A stretch of 53,277 nucleotides of DNA, taken from NCBI RefSeq assembly GCF_015207665.1, contig NZ_JADEWL010000032.1:1-53277 (forward strand). Reading direction: 5' to 3'. Each line of letters starts with the position of its first letter. The stretch's first letter is position 1. The notes beneath the pieces are model-generated. The model saw only the letters and a list, made by a program, of their open reading frames with translations, made no database searches and had not been told where the DNA came from. The position numbers and the translations under genes were made by a program. This document shows, piece after piece, positions 1-7,872 of this stretch. The DNA comes from Plectonema cf. radiosum LEGE 06105. Its GTDB lineage: Bacteria; Cyanobacteriota; Cyanobacteriia; Cyanobacteriales; Nostocaceae.

Positions 1-86
1 GGATGGGGGGATGGGGGGATGGGGAGAAATAAATATCAACCAACAACCATCAACTAACAACTGTCAACTGTCAACTCACTCCCTTT
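1..86. repeat. STRR block and left arm of a 32-bp inverted repeat
   Basis: Short tandem repeats of the kinds ATGGGGG and CAACTGT fill the first 86 bases. Positions 18-49 (starting GATGGGGAGAAATAAA) are repeated exactly, in inverted orientation, at 3063-3094. The two arms enclose the activase gene and the following peptidoglycan-binding gene. No gene is visible in this stretch. Confidence 0.8.
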
Positions 87-166
87 TCACACAAAAATAC
101 ATGAACAATAGTAGCCATAAAAAATTACCATGGTGTTGTATAGTTTTAAATTTTTGATTTTACTAC

Positions 167-2380
167 ATGAGCTACTATATTTCTCCGCGTTTTGAAGATA
201 AACTTGCCGTTCACATTACTAAAAATTATCTTGACCTTCCGAATGTACGAGTACCTTTGATTTTGGGTATTCACGGACGTAAGGGTGAAGGAAAATCTTT
301 TCAATGTGAATTAGTTTTTGAAAAAATGGGTGTTGAGGTTACTCATATTTCTGGTGGTGAATTAGAAAGTCCGGATGCAGGAGATCCAGCACGTTTGATT
401 CGGTTGCGCTATCGGGAAACTGCGGAATTAATCAAGGTGCGCGGTAAAATGTGTGTGTTGATGATTAACGATTTGGATGCGGGTGCTGGACGTTTTGATG
501 AAGGTACTCAGTACACGGTCAATACTCAATTGGTTAATGCTACCTTGATGAATATTGCTGATAATCCTACCGATGTACAGTTACCCGGTAGTTATGATTC
601 TACTCCTTTGCATCGCGTTCCCATTATTGTTACAGGGAACGATTTTTCTACTTTATATGCCCCATTGATTCGTGATGGAAGGATGGATAAGTTTTATTGG
701 GAACCCAATAGAGATGACAAAATTGGGATTGTGGGGGGAATTTTTAGCGAAGATGGTTTATCACAGCGAGATGTAGAACAACTGGTAGATAATTTCCCCT
801 TTGCTGCTGTTGATTTTTATAGTGCATTGCGATCGCGAATTTACGATCAACAAATTCAGCAGTTTATCCACAATGCTGGAATAGACAAGGTATCTTCACG
901 GGTAGTGAACAGCAACGATGTTCCATCATTCAAAAAACCCAATTTCGGTTTATCAGATTTGATGGAAATGGCTAATTTAATGGTTAACGAACAAAAATGG
1001 GTCGATGATTCGCGGTTGGTTGAAGAATATAATCGCGGTGCATTAAGGCATCAAAAGCATTTTATCCCAACTGCTGCACAAACACCCGTCTATGAAGCCA
1101 GACCAACTGCAAATTTTGATGGGGAACCAATATCTACTTATCATGCCAGACCGACTGCTAATTTTGATGGGGAACCAATCCCAACTTATCAAGCCAGAGT
1201 AAGTTATCAAGCACAAGCAGAAGCAGTTAAAATTCCCCAACTTCCATCTTCTCATCAATCTGTAAATCAAGGTACAAACCCTATGATTAAAGATACATCA
1301 ACTGCAACAACCCATGTTGGACCTGAAATACTCAGTTATATGCAGAAAATTTTGGCATCGGGTAACCATTTGAGCATAGAATATGCAGATAAAGACAGCT
1401 TTAGCAAGGGTGATTGGCAAAGATTTTCAAATCACGAAATAGATGATATGGCTGATGCGATTGGAGATTTGGAACGATGTCTAGTTAGTCATAATGAAGA
1501 TTATGTAAGGGTTGCTGGAATCGACTACAAAACCAAGCTGCCAGTCATGGAAACCATAATTCAAAATCCTAATGAAAAAAATAGCGGTTCGACTTTCCGT
1601 TATCCACCTACTCAACATCAGAAACAATTAAGTAGCGATTCCACTTTCCGTTATCCATCTACAACTCAACATCAACAGCAATTAAGTAGCGATTCGAGCT
1701 TCCATTATCCACCTACAACTACTCAACACGAGAGCAAACAAAGTAGCGATTCAACTTTTCGTTATCCAGCTACAACTCAACATCAACAGCAATTAAGTAG
1801 CGATTCGAGTTTCCATTATCCACCTACAACTACTCAACACGAGAGTAAACAAAGTAGCGATTCCACTTTCCGTTATCCAGCTACAACTCAACATCAACAG
1901 CAATTAAGTAGCGATTCGAGTTTCCATTATCCACCTACAACTACTCAACACGAGAGTAAACAAAGTAGCGATTCCACTTTCCGTTATCCACCTACTACTA
2001 CAGTGTCTCCCTTCCCTGCTCCCCATACAGCTTTCCAATCTGGAGAAAACCGTACCTTAAAAGATGCGAATCAATATAATCCAGGGATATCTACAGCCCA
2101 TGTAGAGCTAGAAATTTTAGAACAAATGCGGGAAATTTTGGCATCAGGAAACCATATTGGTATAGAATACGTAGACCAACGTCGATTCTACACAGGTTCA
2201 TGGAAGAGTTTTGCCGGACATCAAATAGAAGATATGGCAGACGCGATCGCAACATTGGAAGCTTGTTTAGTCGAACATAACAATGATTATGTGCGTATTT
2301 TCGGAATTGAACCCCAAGCCAAGCGACGGTTAAGAGAAATCATCGTTCAGCGTCCAAATGGTAAACTTGTTCACAAGTAG
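167..2380 (+). CDS. rca: Rubisco activase with two C-terminal SSUL domains
   Basis: AAA+ Rubisco activase. In cyanobacteria this family removes inhibitory sugar phosphates from Rubisco and is linked to carboxysomes through a small-subunit-like (SSUL) domain resembling those of CcmM. Visible: Walker A GRKGEGKS (37-44), Walker B LMINDLDA (98-105), and the AAA+ core to about residue 290. A 16-residue repeat (ARPTANFDGEPI core) stands twice at about 311-342. SSUL domain 1 covers about 382-470, a Ser/Thr/Gln/His-rich repeat linker 473-612, and SSUL domain 2 about 644-737. Both SSULs have the YVR and GI core of CcmM modules. Each keeps only one cysteine (in LERCL and LEACL); the position of the partner cysteine in CcmM SSUL1 is occupied here by F or F/A-type residues, so an intradomain disulfide is unlikely. 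At 737 residues it is far longer than the usual single-SSUL protein of roughly 410-430. The ATG at 167 is the first in frame. The usual rbcLXS genes are not in view. Confidence 0.95.
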   Translation: MSYYISPRFEDKLAVHITKNYLDLPNVRVPLILGIHGRKGEGKSFQCELVFEKMGVEVTHISGGELESPDAGDPARLIRLRYRETAELIKVRGKMCVLMINDLDAGAGRFDEGTQYTVNTQLVNATLMNIADNPTDVQLPGSYDSTPLHRVPIIVTGNDFSTLYAPLIRDGRMDKFYWEPNRDDKIGIVGGIFSEDGLSQRDVEQLVDNFPFAAVDFYSALRSRIYDQQIQQFIHNAGIDKVSSRVVNSNDVPSFKKPNFGLSDLMEMANLMVNEQKWVDDSRLVEEYNRGALRHQKHFIPTAAQTPVYEARPTANFDGEPISTYHARPTANFDGEPIPTYQARVSYQAQAEAVKIPQLPSSHQSVNQGTNPMIKDTSTATTHVGPEILSYMQKILASGNHLSIEYADKDSFSKGDWQRFSNHEIDDMADAIGDLERCLVSHNEDYVRVAGIDYKTKLPVMETIIQNPNEKNSGSTFRYPPTQHQKQLSSDSTFRYPSTTQHQQQLSSDSSFHYPPTTTQHESKQSSDSTFRYPATTQHQQQLSSDSSFHYPPTTTQHESKQSSDSTFRYPATTQHQQQLSSDSSFHYPPTTTQHESKQSSDSTFRYPPTTTVSPFPAPHTAFQSGENRTLKDANQYNPGISTAHVELEILEQMREILASGNHIGIEYVDQRRFYTGSWKSFAGHQIEDMADAIATLEACLVEHNNDYVRIFGIEPQAKRRLREIIVQRPNGKLVHK
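1097..1192 (+). repeat. 48-bp direct repeat inside rca (two copies)
   Basis: Two 48-bp units, 1097-1144 and 1145-1192, each encode a 16-residue peptide beginning ARPTANFDGEPI. They lie in the linker between the AAA+ core and the first SSUL domain and keep the reading frame. Confidence 0.85.
1583..2001 (+). repeat. 111-bp tandem repeats coding the inter-SSUL linker
   Basis: Three nearly identical 111-bp units begin at 1631, 1742 and 1853, with a partial unit from 1964 and a degenerate one before 1631. Each unit encodes 37 residues made of two related halves, SSDSTFRYPATTQHQQQL and SSDSSFHYPPTTTQHESKQ. The near-identity of the DNA, including synonymous positions, points to recent in-frame expansion. 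Confidence 0.9.
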
Positions 2381-2395
2381 TCAAATAACAACAAT

Positions 2396-2423
2396 GTAGA
2401 GACGTAGCAGTGCTACGTCTCCA
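2396..2423. repeat. Dispersed palindrome between convergent genes (possible terminator)
   Basis: GAGACGTAGC (2399-2408) and GCTACGTCTC (2412-2421) form a 10-bp stem around AGT. It lies between the convergent rca and the minus-strand gene ending at 2492, so it may act as a two-way terminator. Related palindromes occur at 18281 and 39858. Confidence 0.6.
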
Positions 2424-2491
2424 AAATGTGTGTAGAATTCCTACAACAAACCACTATTGGGGATTTGATCAACTTTTGTATAAACTATTAA

Positions 2492-3022
2492 TTAAACCAA
2501 TCCAAAAACGTTGTTAAGAACAATTTGTTCGGGTGAATAGTCAAAGGTAAGTATTCCAGACAAATTATCCCAAGTTTTACGACCTACAATTCCATCAGCC
2601 GTAATCTTTTCATAATTTTGATATTTAACCACAGCAGCTTTTGTTTTTGCTCCAAAATCACCATCAATTGCACCAATATCTAACTTTATTGGCTTTTCTA
2701 ATTGCGGTGAAATTTCTTCAGTTTTTTGTAATAAACTCTGTAATCTTTTAACTTCTTCACCTTTGGAACCTTGTTTTAAAATAGGTCTTTGTGATACCCA
2801 GATACCCCGTTGTATAGCTGATTCTGTTTCCATTCCGACAACACCATCAACAGCAACAGCATTGTTCTTTTGAAAAGCAATTACAGCAGCTTCAGTTTTT
2901 GCACCAAAATCACCATCAATGCTAGCAGAATAATAACCGAGAGTTTTTAAGCGTTGTTGTAATCTGGTAACAGCAGCACCTTTGGAGCCTTTTTTTAGTG
3001 TTACGAAATTAGAATTTGTCAT
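2492..3022 (-). CDS. Protein with two peptidoglycan-binding (PG_binding_1) domains
   Basis: The 176-residue protein is almost entirely two PG_binding_1 modules, at about residues 6-70 and 80-155. Each has the family pattern of G-S-K-G-x-x-V-x-x-L-Q, then IDGDFGAKT, then DG(V/I)VG. This fold usually binds cell-wall peptidoglycan. No signal peptide and no catalytic domain is seen, so the exact role and the route to the wall are unknown. It is a close relative of the larger gene ending at 3825, with the same start pattern (MTNSNFV versus MTTSFIV), which supports the chosen ATG at 3022. Confidence 0.85.
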   Translation of the reverse strand: MTNSNFVTLKKGSKGAAVTRLQQRLKTLGYYSASIDGDFGAKTEAAVIAFQKNNAVAVDGVVGMETESAIQRGIWVSQRPILKQGSKGEEVKRLQSLLQKTEEISPQLEKPIKLDIGAIDGDFGAKTKAAVVKYQNYEKITADGIVGRKTWDNLSGILTFDYSPEQIVLNNVFGLV

Positions 3023-3039
3023 GATATTTACCTATTTTT

Positions 3040-3110
3040 GATAGTTGATAGTTGATAGTTGTTGGTTGTTGGTTGATATTTATTTCTCCCCATCACCCCA
3101 TCACTCAACC
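3040..3110. repeat. STRR block and right arm of the 32-bp inverted repeat
   Basis: Heptamer repeats (GATAGTT, GTTGGTT) directly precede the minus-strand gene at 3022. Positions 3063-3094 are the exact reverse complement of 18-49. Confidence 0.8.
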
Positions 3111-3126
3111 CTACTTTTGGGAAAAA

Positions 3127-3597
3127 TTAATCGGGTAACTTAATCTTTCCCGGGCCAGTTTCTTCGGAAACCCTTTCAATATTAAAATTCTCAATATTGC
3201 TTTCAAAGCGATTGAAAACAACTCTAATTTCGCTATAACCAATTGCACTCGAAGCACCTCTAGGAGTTTTACATTTCACCCGCATTAAAGTTTGAAAACC
3301 ACCATAAGGTTCGTTAATATAAAAGCTGCGATTACAATCAAAACCAATAAAACCTTCTAATGCTAACTGGTTGAGAGCAGCTACACCCATACGACTATCA
3401 ATCAGCGATTTTATTTGATCGATTTCGTCTTTTTGACTCATTCGCAGCCATTTATCTTTTGGTTGTCTATTCTGAGAATAAGTAGATTCGGGAATCGTGT
3501 TTTTGGGGGTTGCCAAGACTTGATTATTCAACAACCATAATAATGGAGTTGCTATCACAATCGATGCAATCGCTAACTTTTTCATAGAATGATTCAT
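3127..3597 (-). CDS. Small secreted protein of unknown function
   Basis: Hypothetical protein of 156 residues. A hydrophobic N-terminus after KK (LAIASIVIATPLLWLL) ending near VLA-TP looks like a signal peptide. The mature part has two cysteines (in FDCNRS and RVKCKT) that could pair outside the cytoplasm, and ends in KIKLPD. A second methionine at residue 5 is an alternative start. It lies between two peptidoglycan-binding genes on the same strand, which is compatible with a cell-envelope role, but no family was recognised. Confidence 0.6.
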   Translation of the reverse strand: MNHSMKKLAIASIVIATPLLWLLNNQVLATPKNTIPESTYSQNRQPKDKWLRMSQKDEIDQIKSLIDSRMGVAALNQLALEGFIGFDCNRSFYINEPYGGFQTLMRVKCKTPRGASSAIGYSEIRVVFNRFESNIENFNIERVSEETGPGKIKLPD

Positions 3598-3672
3598 AGT
3601 ACTTTTTTCATAAAATAGGACTCAATATTGAAAATTGAAATTTTGCAGTACACTTAATTATTCCCTACTCCC

Positions 3673-3770
3673 TAAGTAGTTAGGCGTAATTAAATGTAAG
3701 ATCAAACCTCAGCCCTTCCCCTCTCCTTGCCAAGGGGGGGTGAGGTTTTATATTTAATTTCACCTACTTA
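3673..3770. repeat. MITE-like imperfect inverted repeat (about 98 bp)
   Basis: The ends TAAGTAG (3673) and CTACTTA (3764-3770) are inverted. AAACCTCA (3704-3711) pairs with TGAGGTTT (3741-3748), and the centre holds CCTTGCCAAGG. The left arm and the reverse complement of the right arm are alignable for about 45 bases. It resembles non-coding dispersed elements common in Nostocales genomes; mobility is inferred only. Confidence 0.6.
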
Positions 3771-3824
3771 CTTATTCCCTATTCCCTACTTTCTACTCCC
3801 TTGATTAGAGAAAAGTTTTTCCTA

Positions 3825-4892
3825 TTAACAACCAACTATCGATTCTACCTTTAATTGATAGGTAGTATTACCGCGAGTTGCACTTACATTAATAGAATAT
3901 TTACCAGCTTCCAGGAAAACCTGAGAATTGCTAGCTTCAGTTAGATAAACTTTACCATCTCCAACTCGAATTAATTCAAATACTGCATTACTTTCTACAG
4001 AAGTAATTATAATAAGAAAATTTTGTTCTGGTTCTACTTCAAGTCTGTGAATAACTGTTTCACCTCTTATGGCTGCATCTTCTACAACTTCAAATTCTTT
4101 GCCTTGAGTAAAATTCAATAATTTACCATAACGGTAACTTAAAAGTTCATCTATTAACTGCTGATTTAAACCTTGAGAAATCATAACTTGATAAGTTTTC
4201 ATTCCCACAACTCCATCAATCACTAAACCTTGACGTTGCTGAAAGTTTTTGACAGTTTGTTCAGTTGCTTGTCCGAAATTGCCATCTTCTAAAATACCAC
4301 TTGTACTACCAGAAACATAATTGAGGAATTTTTGTAAAATTAAAACATCTCGTCCTTCATCACCCTTTTTCAGTGGTAACTTAATCAATATTTCTGTTTC
4401 TAACTCACCAAAAAAAGCTTTGATTCTATCTTCGTCAGGTATATCATGCCGAGCTAAAGTATATAAAGAACTCCAAGTTTTTTGTCCGACAATACCATCA
4501 GCTTTAAGTGCTCTGGCTTTTTGAAAATCGATTACAGTTGTTTTGGTTTTCGCACCAAAAACACCATCTACAATCAGCGAGCCAAAATTACTATACTCCA
4601 ACATACCTTGTAATAACTCAACTTCATCACCTCTAGAACCTTCTCGGAGAGTTTCTCTTTGTGATAACCATACAGCTTCATCCAACTGTAAAATAGTTTC
4701 TGCATCAACAATTCCATTATTAGGAAGATGACTGTAAAGCTGTTGAAACTTAATTACTGCTGCTTTTGTTTTACCACCAAAAATGCCATCAATTGCACCC
4801 AAATATAAATTGAGTTGTTTTAAAGCTTGTTGTAACTTTGTTACTTTTAATCCAGTTACACCTGATTCGAGAACAATAAAGCTAGTAGTCAT
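3825..4892 (-). CDS. Protein with three peptidoglycan-binding domains and a C-terminal beta-rich domain
   Basis: Counting from the ATG at 4892, the protein has 355 residues. Three PG_binding_1 modules lie at about 4-70, 75-140 and 172-245, with motifs such as IDGIFGGKT, VDGVFGAKT and IDGVVGMKT. The last 90 residues (from about 265) form a separate, probably beta-rich domain of unknown type. A longer reading frame runs to 5000, but the ATG at 4892 has a GGAG eight bases upstream and matches the start of the paralogue at 3022, so it is preferred. No signal peptide is visible from this start. Wall binding is family knowledge; the cellular role is unknown. Confidence 0.85.
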   Translation of the reverse strand: MTTSFIVLESGVTGLKVTKLQQALKQLNLYLGAIDGIFGGKTKAAVIKFQQLYSHLPNNGIVDAETILQLDEAVWLSQRETLREGSRGDEVELLQGMLEYSNFGSLIVDGVFGAKTKTTVIDFQKARALKADGIVGQKTWSSLYTLARHDIPDEDRIKAFFGELETEILIKLPLKKGDEGRDVLILQKFLNYVSGSTSGILEDGNFGQATEQTVKNFQQRQGLVIDGVVGMKTYQVMISQGLNQQLIDELLSYRYGKLLNFTQGKEFEVVEDAAIRGETVIHRLEVEPEQNFLIIITSVESNAVFELIRVGDGKVYLTEASNSQVFLEAGKYSINVSATRGNTTYQLKVESIVGC

Positions 4893-5127
4893 GGTATTCT
4901 CCACTGTTGTATCTTTTTTGCTCCTATAACTACATATCTCCTTTGAAAGTTCCGGAAATATACATTGCTTTAAAATACATAGGGAACACAGAAGAATCAA
5001 ATCTTACTCCCAACACCCTCTACAATTACGATTCACCCGTAGTGTGCGGTTCATTTCTATGAAAGCTCTTTCCAAGCAGCTTCTTTGTGTCTAATAGTCT
5101 ATCTCATTAAATTTAAATATTTCTAGT

Positions 5128-5171
5128 AAATGTTTGTAGTTGGGATGCACGCCCTTGTTTTGAGCGATAAA
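5128..5171. repeat. Dispersed repeat, copy 1 (inverted relative to 25678-25721)
   Basis: The 44 bases 5128-5171 match the reverse complement of 25678-25721 with few mismatches (shared cores AAATGTTTGTAGTT and TTGAGCGATAAA). Similarity extends further on both sides. This copy carries an extra GC-rich segment just after it (about 5169-5196, GCTGCTACGCAGC), absent from the other copy and looking like a small nested palindromic insertion. Confidence 0.7.
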
Positions 5172-5258
5172 AGCTGCTACGCAGCCGCTTCGCTAACGCA
5201 ACTGGGAACACATCAAAATTAATCACATGAACCATCAGTGATTATCTAATTATGTTAT

Positions 5259-5801
5259 TTAAAAGACGAAATCAAACTCTTTCCTTACATTCCATCTTTG
5301 ATTTTCATGCCTTAACAACGTTAAATTTCTCGCAGTAAACTCAAAATGCAATTCCCGGTTTTTAAAATCCATCCAAGCTGTTTTAAAATGTTTTAACTTT
5401 AAATCTTTAAAAGCGACTGTCATGTGAGGAGTAAAACCGCGAGATTTACCAATTTTGTTAACTATCCCCAAATGCTTCTCCAAATAAGTCATTAAATCGA
5501 CTTGTAAATTTATTAATTCTGGAGTTTGAACAACATCAATATATATTACGCGAGGAACAAACGCATTATAACCCTCAAGAGTAACTGATATCGAATTTCT
5601 TCCCATAACAAACTGCTGTAAACATTCTTCTAAATCAGTTAATTTATCGCCATCCCATTCAAAAGGAGGTTGTAAAGTAATGTGTGGTGGCGATTTTTGA
5701 GCGTGCTTGCTGTCGTAGTTATCCGCAAAATACTGCTTCACTTTGTTAGCGTAATCTTGAATTGATTGCGGTGGTAATAAAGCAATGAAGTAAAGGCTCA
5801 T
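5259..5801 (-). CDS. 2H phosphoesterase, 2'-5' RNA ligase (LigT/ThpR) family
   Basis: The 180-residue protein has the two HxT signatures of the 2H superfamily: H40-I-T42 in PPHITLQPPF and H126-M-T128 in FTPHMTVAF. Members hydrolyse or ligate 2',5' or cyclic phosphodiester bonds in RNA or nucleotides. The length fits a stand-alone LigT-like protein. No clear Shine-Dalgarno is present at the ATG. It is an isolated gene with no operon partner, so the substrate cannot be told. Confidence 0.85.
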   Translation of the reverse strand: MSLYFIALLPPQSIQDYANKVKQYFADNYDSKHAQKSPPHITLQPPFEWDGDKLTDLEECLQQFVMGRNSISVTLEGYNAFVPRVIYIDVVQTPELINLQVDLMTYLEKHLGIVNKIGKSRGFTPHMTVAFKDLKLKHFKTAWMDFKNRELHFEFTARNLTLLRHENQRWNVRKEFDFVF

Positions 5802-6173
5802 GAAATGAAGAAATAGAGGAGACTGAATTTAATATTTTCTTTATCTTGTCATTTCTGTGTCACATTTATTTGTCATACTCTACACTGAATATCGCTGATT
5901 ATATGTACAATTTGCCCAAGTTGTACTGGTATTAGTTAGAGTCAAAAATGACTTGAAAATTCTTCAAAAAAAATTGCGAAGTTAAGGTCAAAGGTTAAAG
6001 GTTAAAGGTCAAAGTAATTATTTTGTAATTAAAAACTCTTTCTTTCCTCATTCCCTCTCCGCGTACTTTGCGTAAACCTCCGCGTACCTTTGCGTTTCAA
6101 AACATCGAGAGATAAAGCGCTTCAGGATATGAATGATTATTAATCCCCAATGCCCTATTCCCAATAATTAATT
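5802..6173. other. Intergenic region with STRRs and a degenerate dispersed repeat
   Basis: This holds the heptamers AGGTCAA/AGGTTAA at about 5983-6014 and, at about 6056-6105, a stretch built from CCGCGTACTTTGCG and CCTTTGCGTTTCAAAA. Similar text recurs at about 11690-11735 (opposite strand) and 11970-12013. No gene was seen. Confidence 0.5.
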
Positions 6174-7343
6174 ATGAGTTTAATCAAAACAGCCGTCCGT
6201 TGGCGACATGGAACTTTTGTATTATTTTGTATTCTGGCTTTATTCGGTGTTTTATCATTATTAAGTTTACCTTTGGAATTGCGACCGGGGGGAGATAGAC
6301 CGGAAATTACAATTAGTACTACTTATTCTGGTGCTAGTCCTTCGGAAGTTGAGGAATTAATTACTCGTCCGATTGAGGAAAGATTGGAGGAAGTTCAGGG
6401 AATCCAGGAAGTTACTAGTAGCAGTGCTTCTGGTATCAGTACTATAAATTTAGAATTTAACTGGGATAGCGATATAGATCGACGGTTGGTGGATGTTTTA
6501 AATAAACTCCAGCAGGTAGAAGCATTACCACCGGAAGCAGGGGAATCTAATGTAGAAATTGTCAGCGGTAGCAGCAGTCCGATGATGTGGACAATACTGG
6601 TTGCTAAGGAAGGATTTACACCCGATGACGAACAACCCGAAATCATGCGGAGTCTTTTAGGAGCATTAATAGACCAAACACAACAGCAAATTATCGCACC
6701 GCTACGGCAAACATTACCAACAGGTTTCCGCGTAGAATTAGCTGGCTCTGCCGATGTGCTATCGGAAACATTATTACAATTGGCTTCAAGTTTCGTTTTA
6801 TCTTTAATAATTACCTATTTACTCTTAGTTGCTTTATATCGTTCCTTCTCCTTCCCTCTATTAATCATGGCAACAGTACCAATGGGAATATCGGGAGCAT
6901 TATTAAGCTTAATTCTGGCAAATTCAATTCCCGGTGTATTGGTTCCCCTGGATATGATTACCGGATTAGGATTTGTAATTTTAACCGGAGTAGTAGTTAA
7001 TAACGCAATTTTACTTGTAGATCGGTCGCTACAACTACAAAACGAAGGTAAAAGCTACGACGATTCCCTTTATTTAGCAGTAAAAGATAGATTGCGTCCC
7101 ATATTCATGTCAGCAGGAACCAGCGTCTTAGGTATGCTACCTTTAGCAGTAATTCCGGGAAAAGGAGCGGAATTATATCAAGGATTGGGGATTGTTTTGA
7201 CCGGAGGTTTAGCATTTTCTACAATTCTTACACCAACTGTAGTCCCTGCATTAATGGGATTATTGCAGGATTATTCTGGTAAGAACAACGTTGAAACAAA
7301 ACAATTACAACAAATCGATAAAATACCCACAGCAAGGACATGA
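6174..7343 (+). CDS. RND-family efflux protein lacking its central ~600 residues
   Basis: The N-terminal part is a normal AcrB/HAE-type start: TM1 (FVLFCILALFGVLSLLSLPL) and the first porter subdomain with SGASPSEVEELITRPIEE. Near residue 160 (about base 6650) the sequence switches to the C-terminal half of an RND pump: IIAPLRQTLPTGFRVELAG, then the last membrane segments with VVVNNAILLVDR and RPIFMSAGTSVLGMLPL. Full RND permeases have about 1000-1050 residues; this has 389. Membrane segments 2-7 and most of the periplasmic domain, including the central proton-relay region, are absent. The frame stays open, so this is either an in-frame deletion derivative or a decaying gene. No membrane-fusion partner gene is adjacent. 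It is unlikely to act as a drug pump. Confidence 0.85.
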   Translation: MSLIKTAVRWRHGTFVLFCILALFGVLSLLSLPLELRPGGDRPEITISTTYSGASPSEVEELITRPIEERLEEVQGIQEVTSSSASGISTINLEFNWDSDIDRRLVDVLNKLQQVEALPPEAGESNVEIVSGSSSPMMWTILVAKEGFTPDDEQPEIMRSLLGALIDQTQQQIIAPLRQTLPTGFRVELAGSADVLSETLLQLASSFVLSLIITYLLLVALYRSFSFPLLIMATVPMGISGALLSLILANSIPGVLVPLDMITGLGFVILTGVVVNNAILLVDRSLQLQNEGKSYDDSLYLAVKDRLRPIFMSAGTSVLGMLPLAVIPGKGAELYQGLGIVLTGGLAFSTILTPTVVPALMGLLQDYSGKNNVETKQLQQIDKIPTART

Positions 7344-7872
7344 AAATCTAAGCTATATGTAAATAAATATCATAAAGTAACTGACAAATTCTCAACTATC
7401 AAGCCGTTTTTTTATCTTCTATTTTGATCAAAATTAATAGGTAAAAAGCTTTGTAGTCAAGCACTCAGCGTTCTACACACTCGACGATGCTATCAATTCT
7501 CCGCTCTGTCTTGTAGTCCGCAATCTTTCTGAGCATTAACTGTCAATGTCTAACTTAATTACTATTGTAACTGAAGGAATCTTCAGAAATTTTACGCAGC
7601 GTTAGGGCTATAACCGCCGCAAAAGATTGATTTATCCCCAAAAATATCGAGTCGAATCCTCTACTACATACTTCTTCCTAACAGCTCTTAACCGTGAGAA
7701 TACTGCTGAACAACAGACTCAAAGAACTTGCAGTAAAGATTGAGGGAGTAGTCTTTTCAATTCATATTCGGGTTGTTTAGAGTGTGTACATAAGAGAAAA
7801 ACACGCCGCTGAGTTTAGAAACAAACATCGATAAGCGGTTAAGACAAAAGTATTTTAAAGGGAATTAAAAAA
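7344..7872. other. Long leader region upstream of the PEP-CTERM gene
   Basis: These 529 bases hold no open frame of note and no recognisable RNA. The gene that follows starts at 7873 behind AAAGGGAATT. The region probably holds its promoter and a long 5' leader, but no element was identified. Confidence 0.3.

Noticed and set aside
1631-2001. Regular repeats resembling a CRISPR-like array
   Set aside because: Units are contiguous, in frame and coding within rca, with no unique spacers and no cas genes.
4893-5000. Upstream extension of the three-module peptidoglycan-binding protein, with a hydrophobic start resembling a signal peptide
   Set aside because: No good ribosome binding site, unlike the GGAG before 4892; the paralogue starts at the equivalent shorter position. 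The extension remains possible at low probability.
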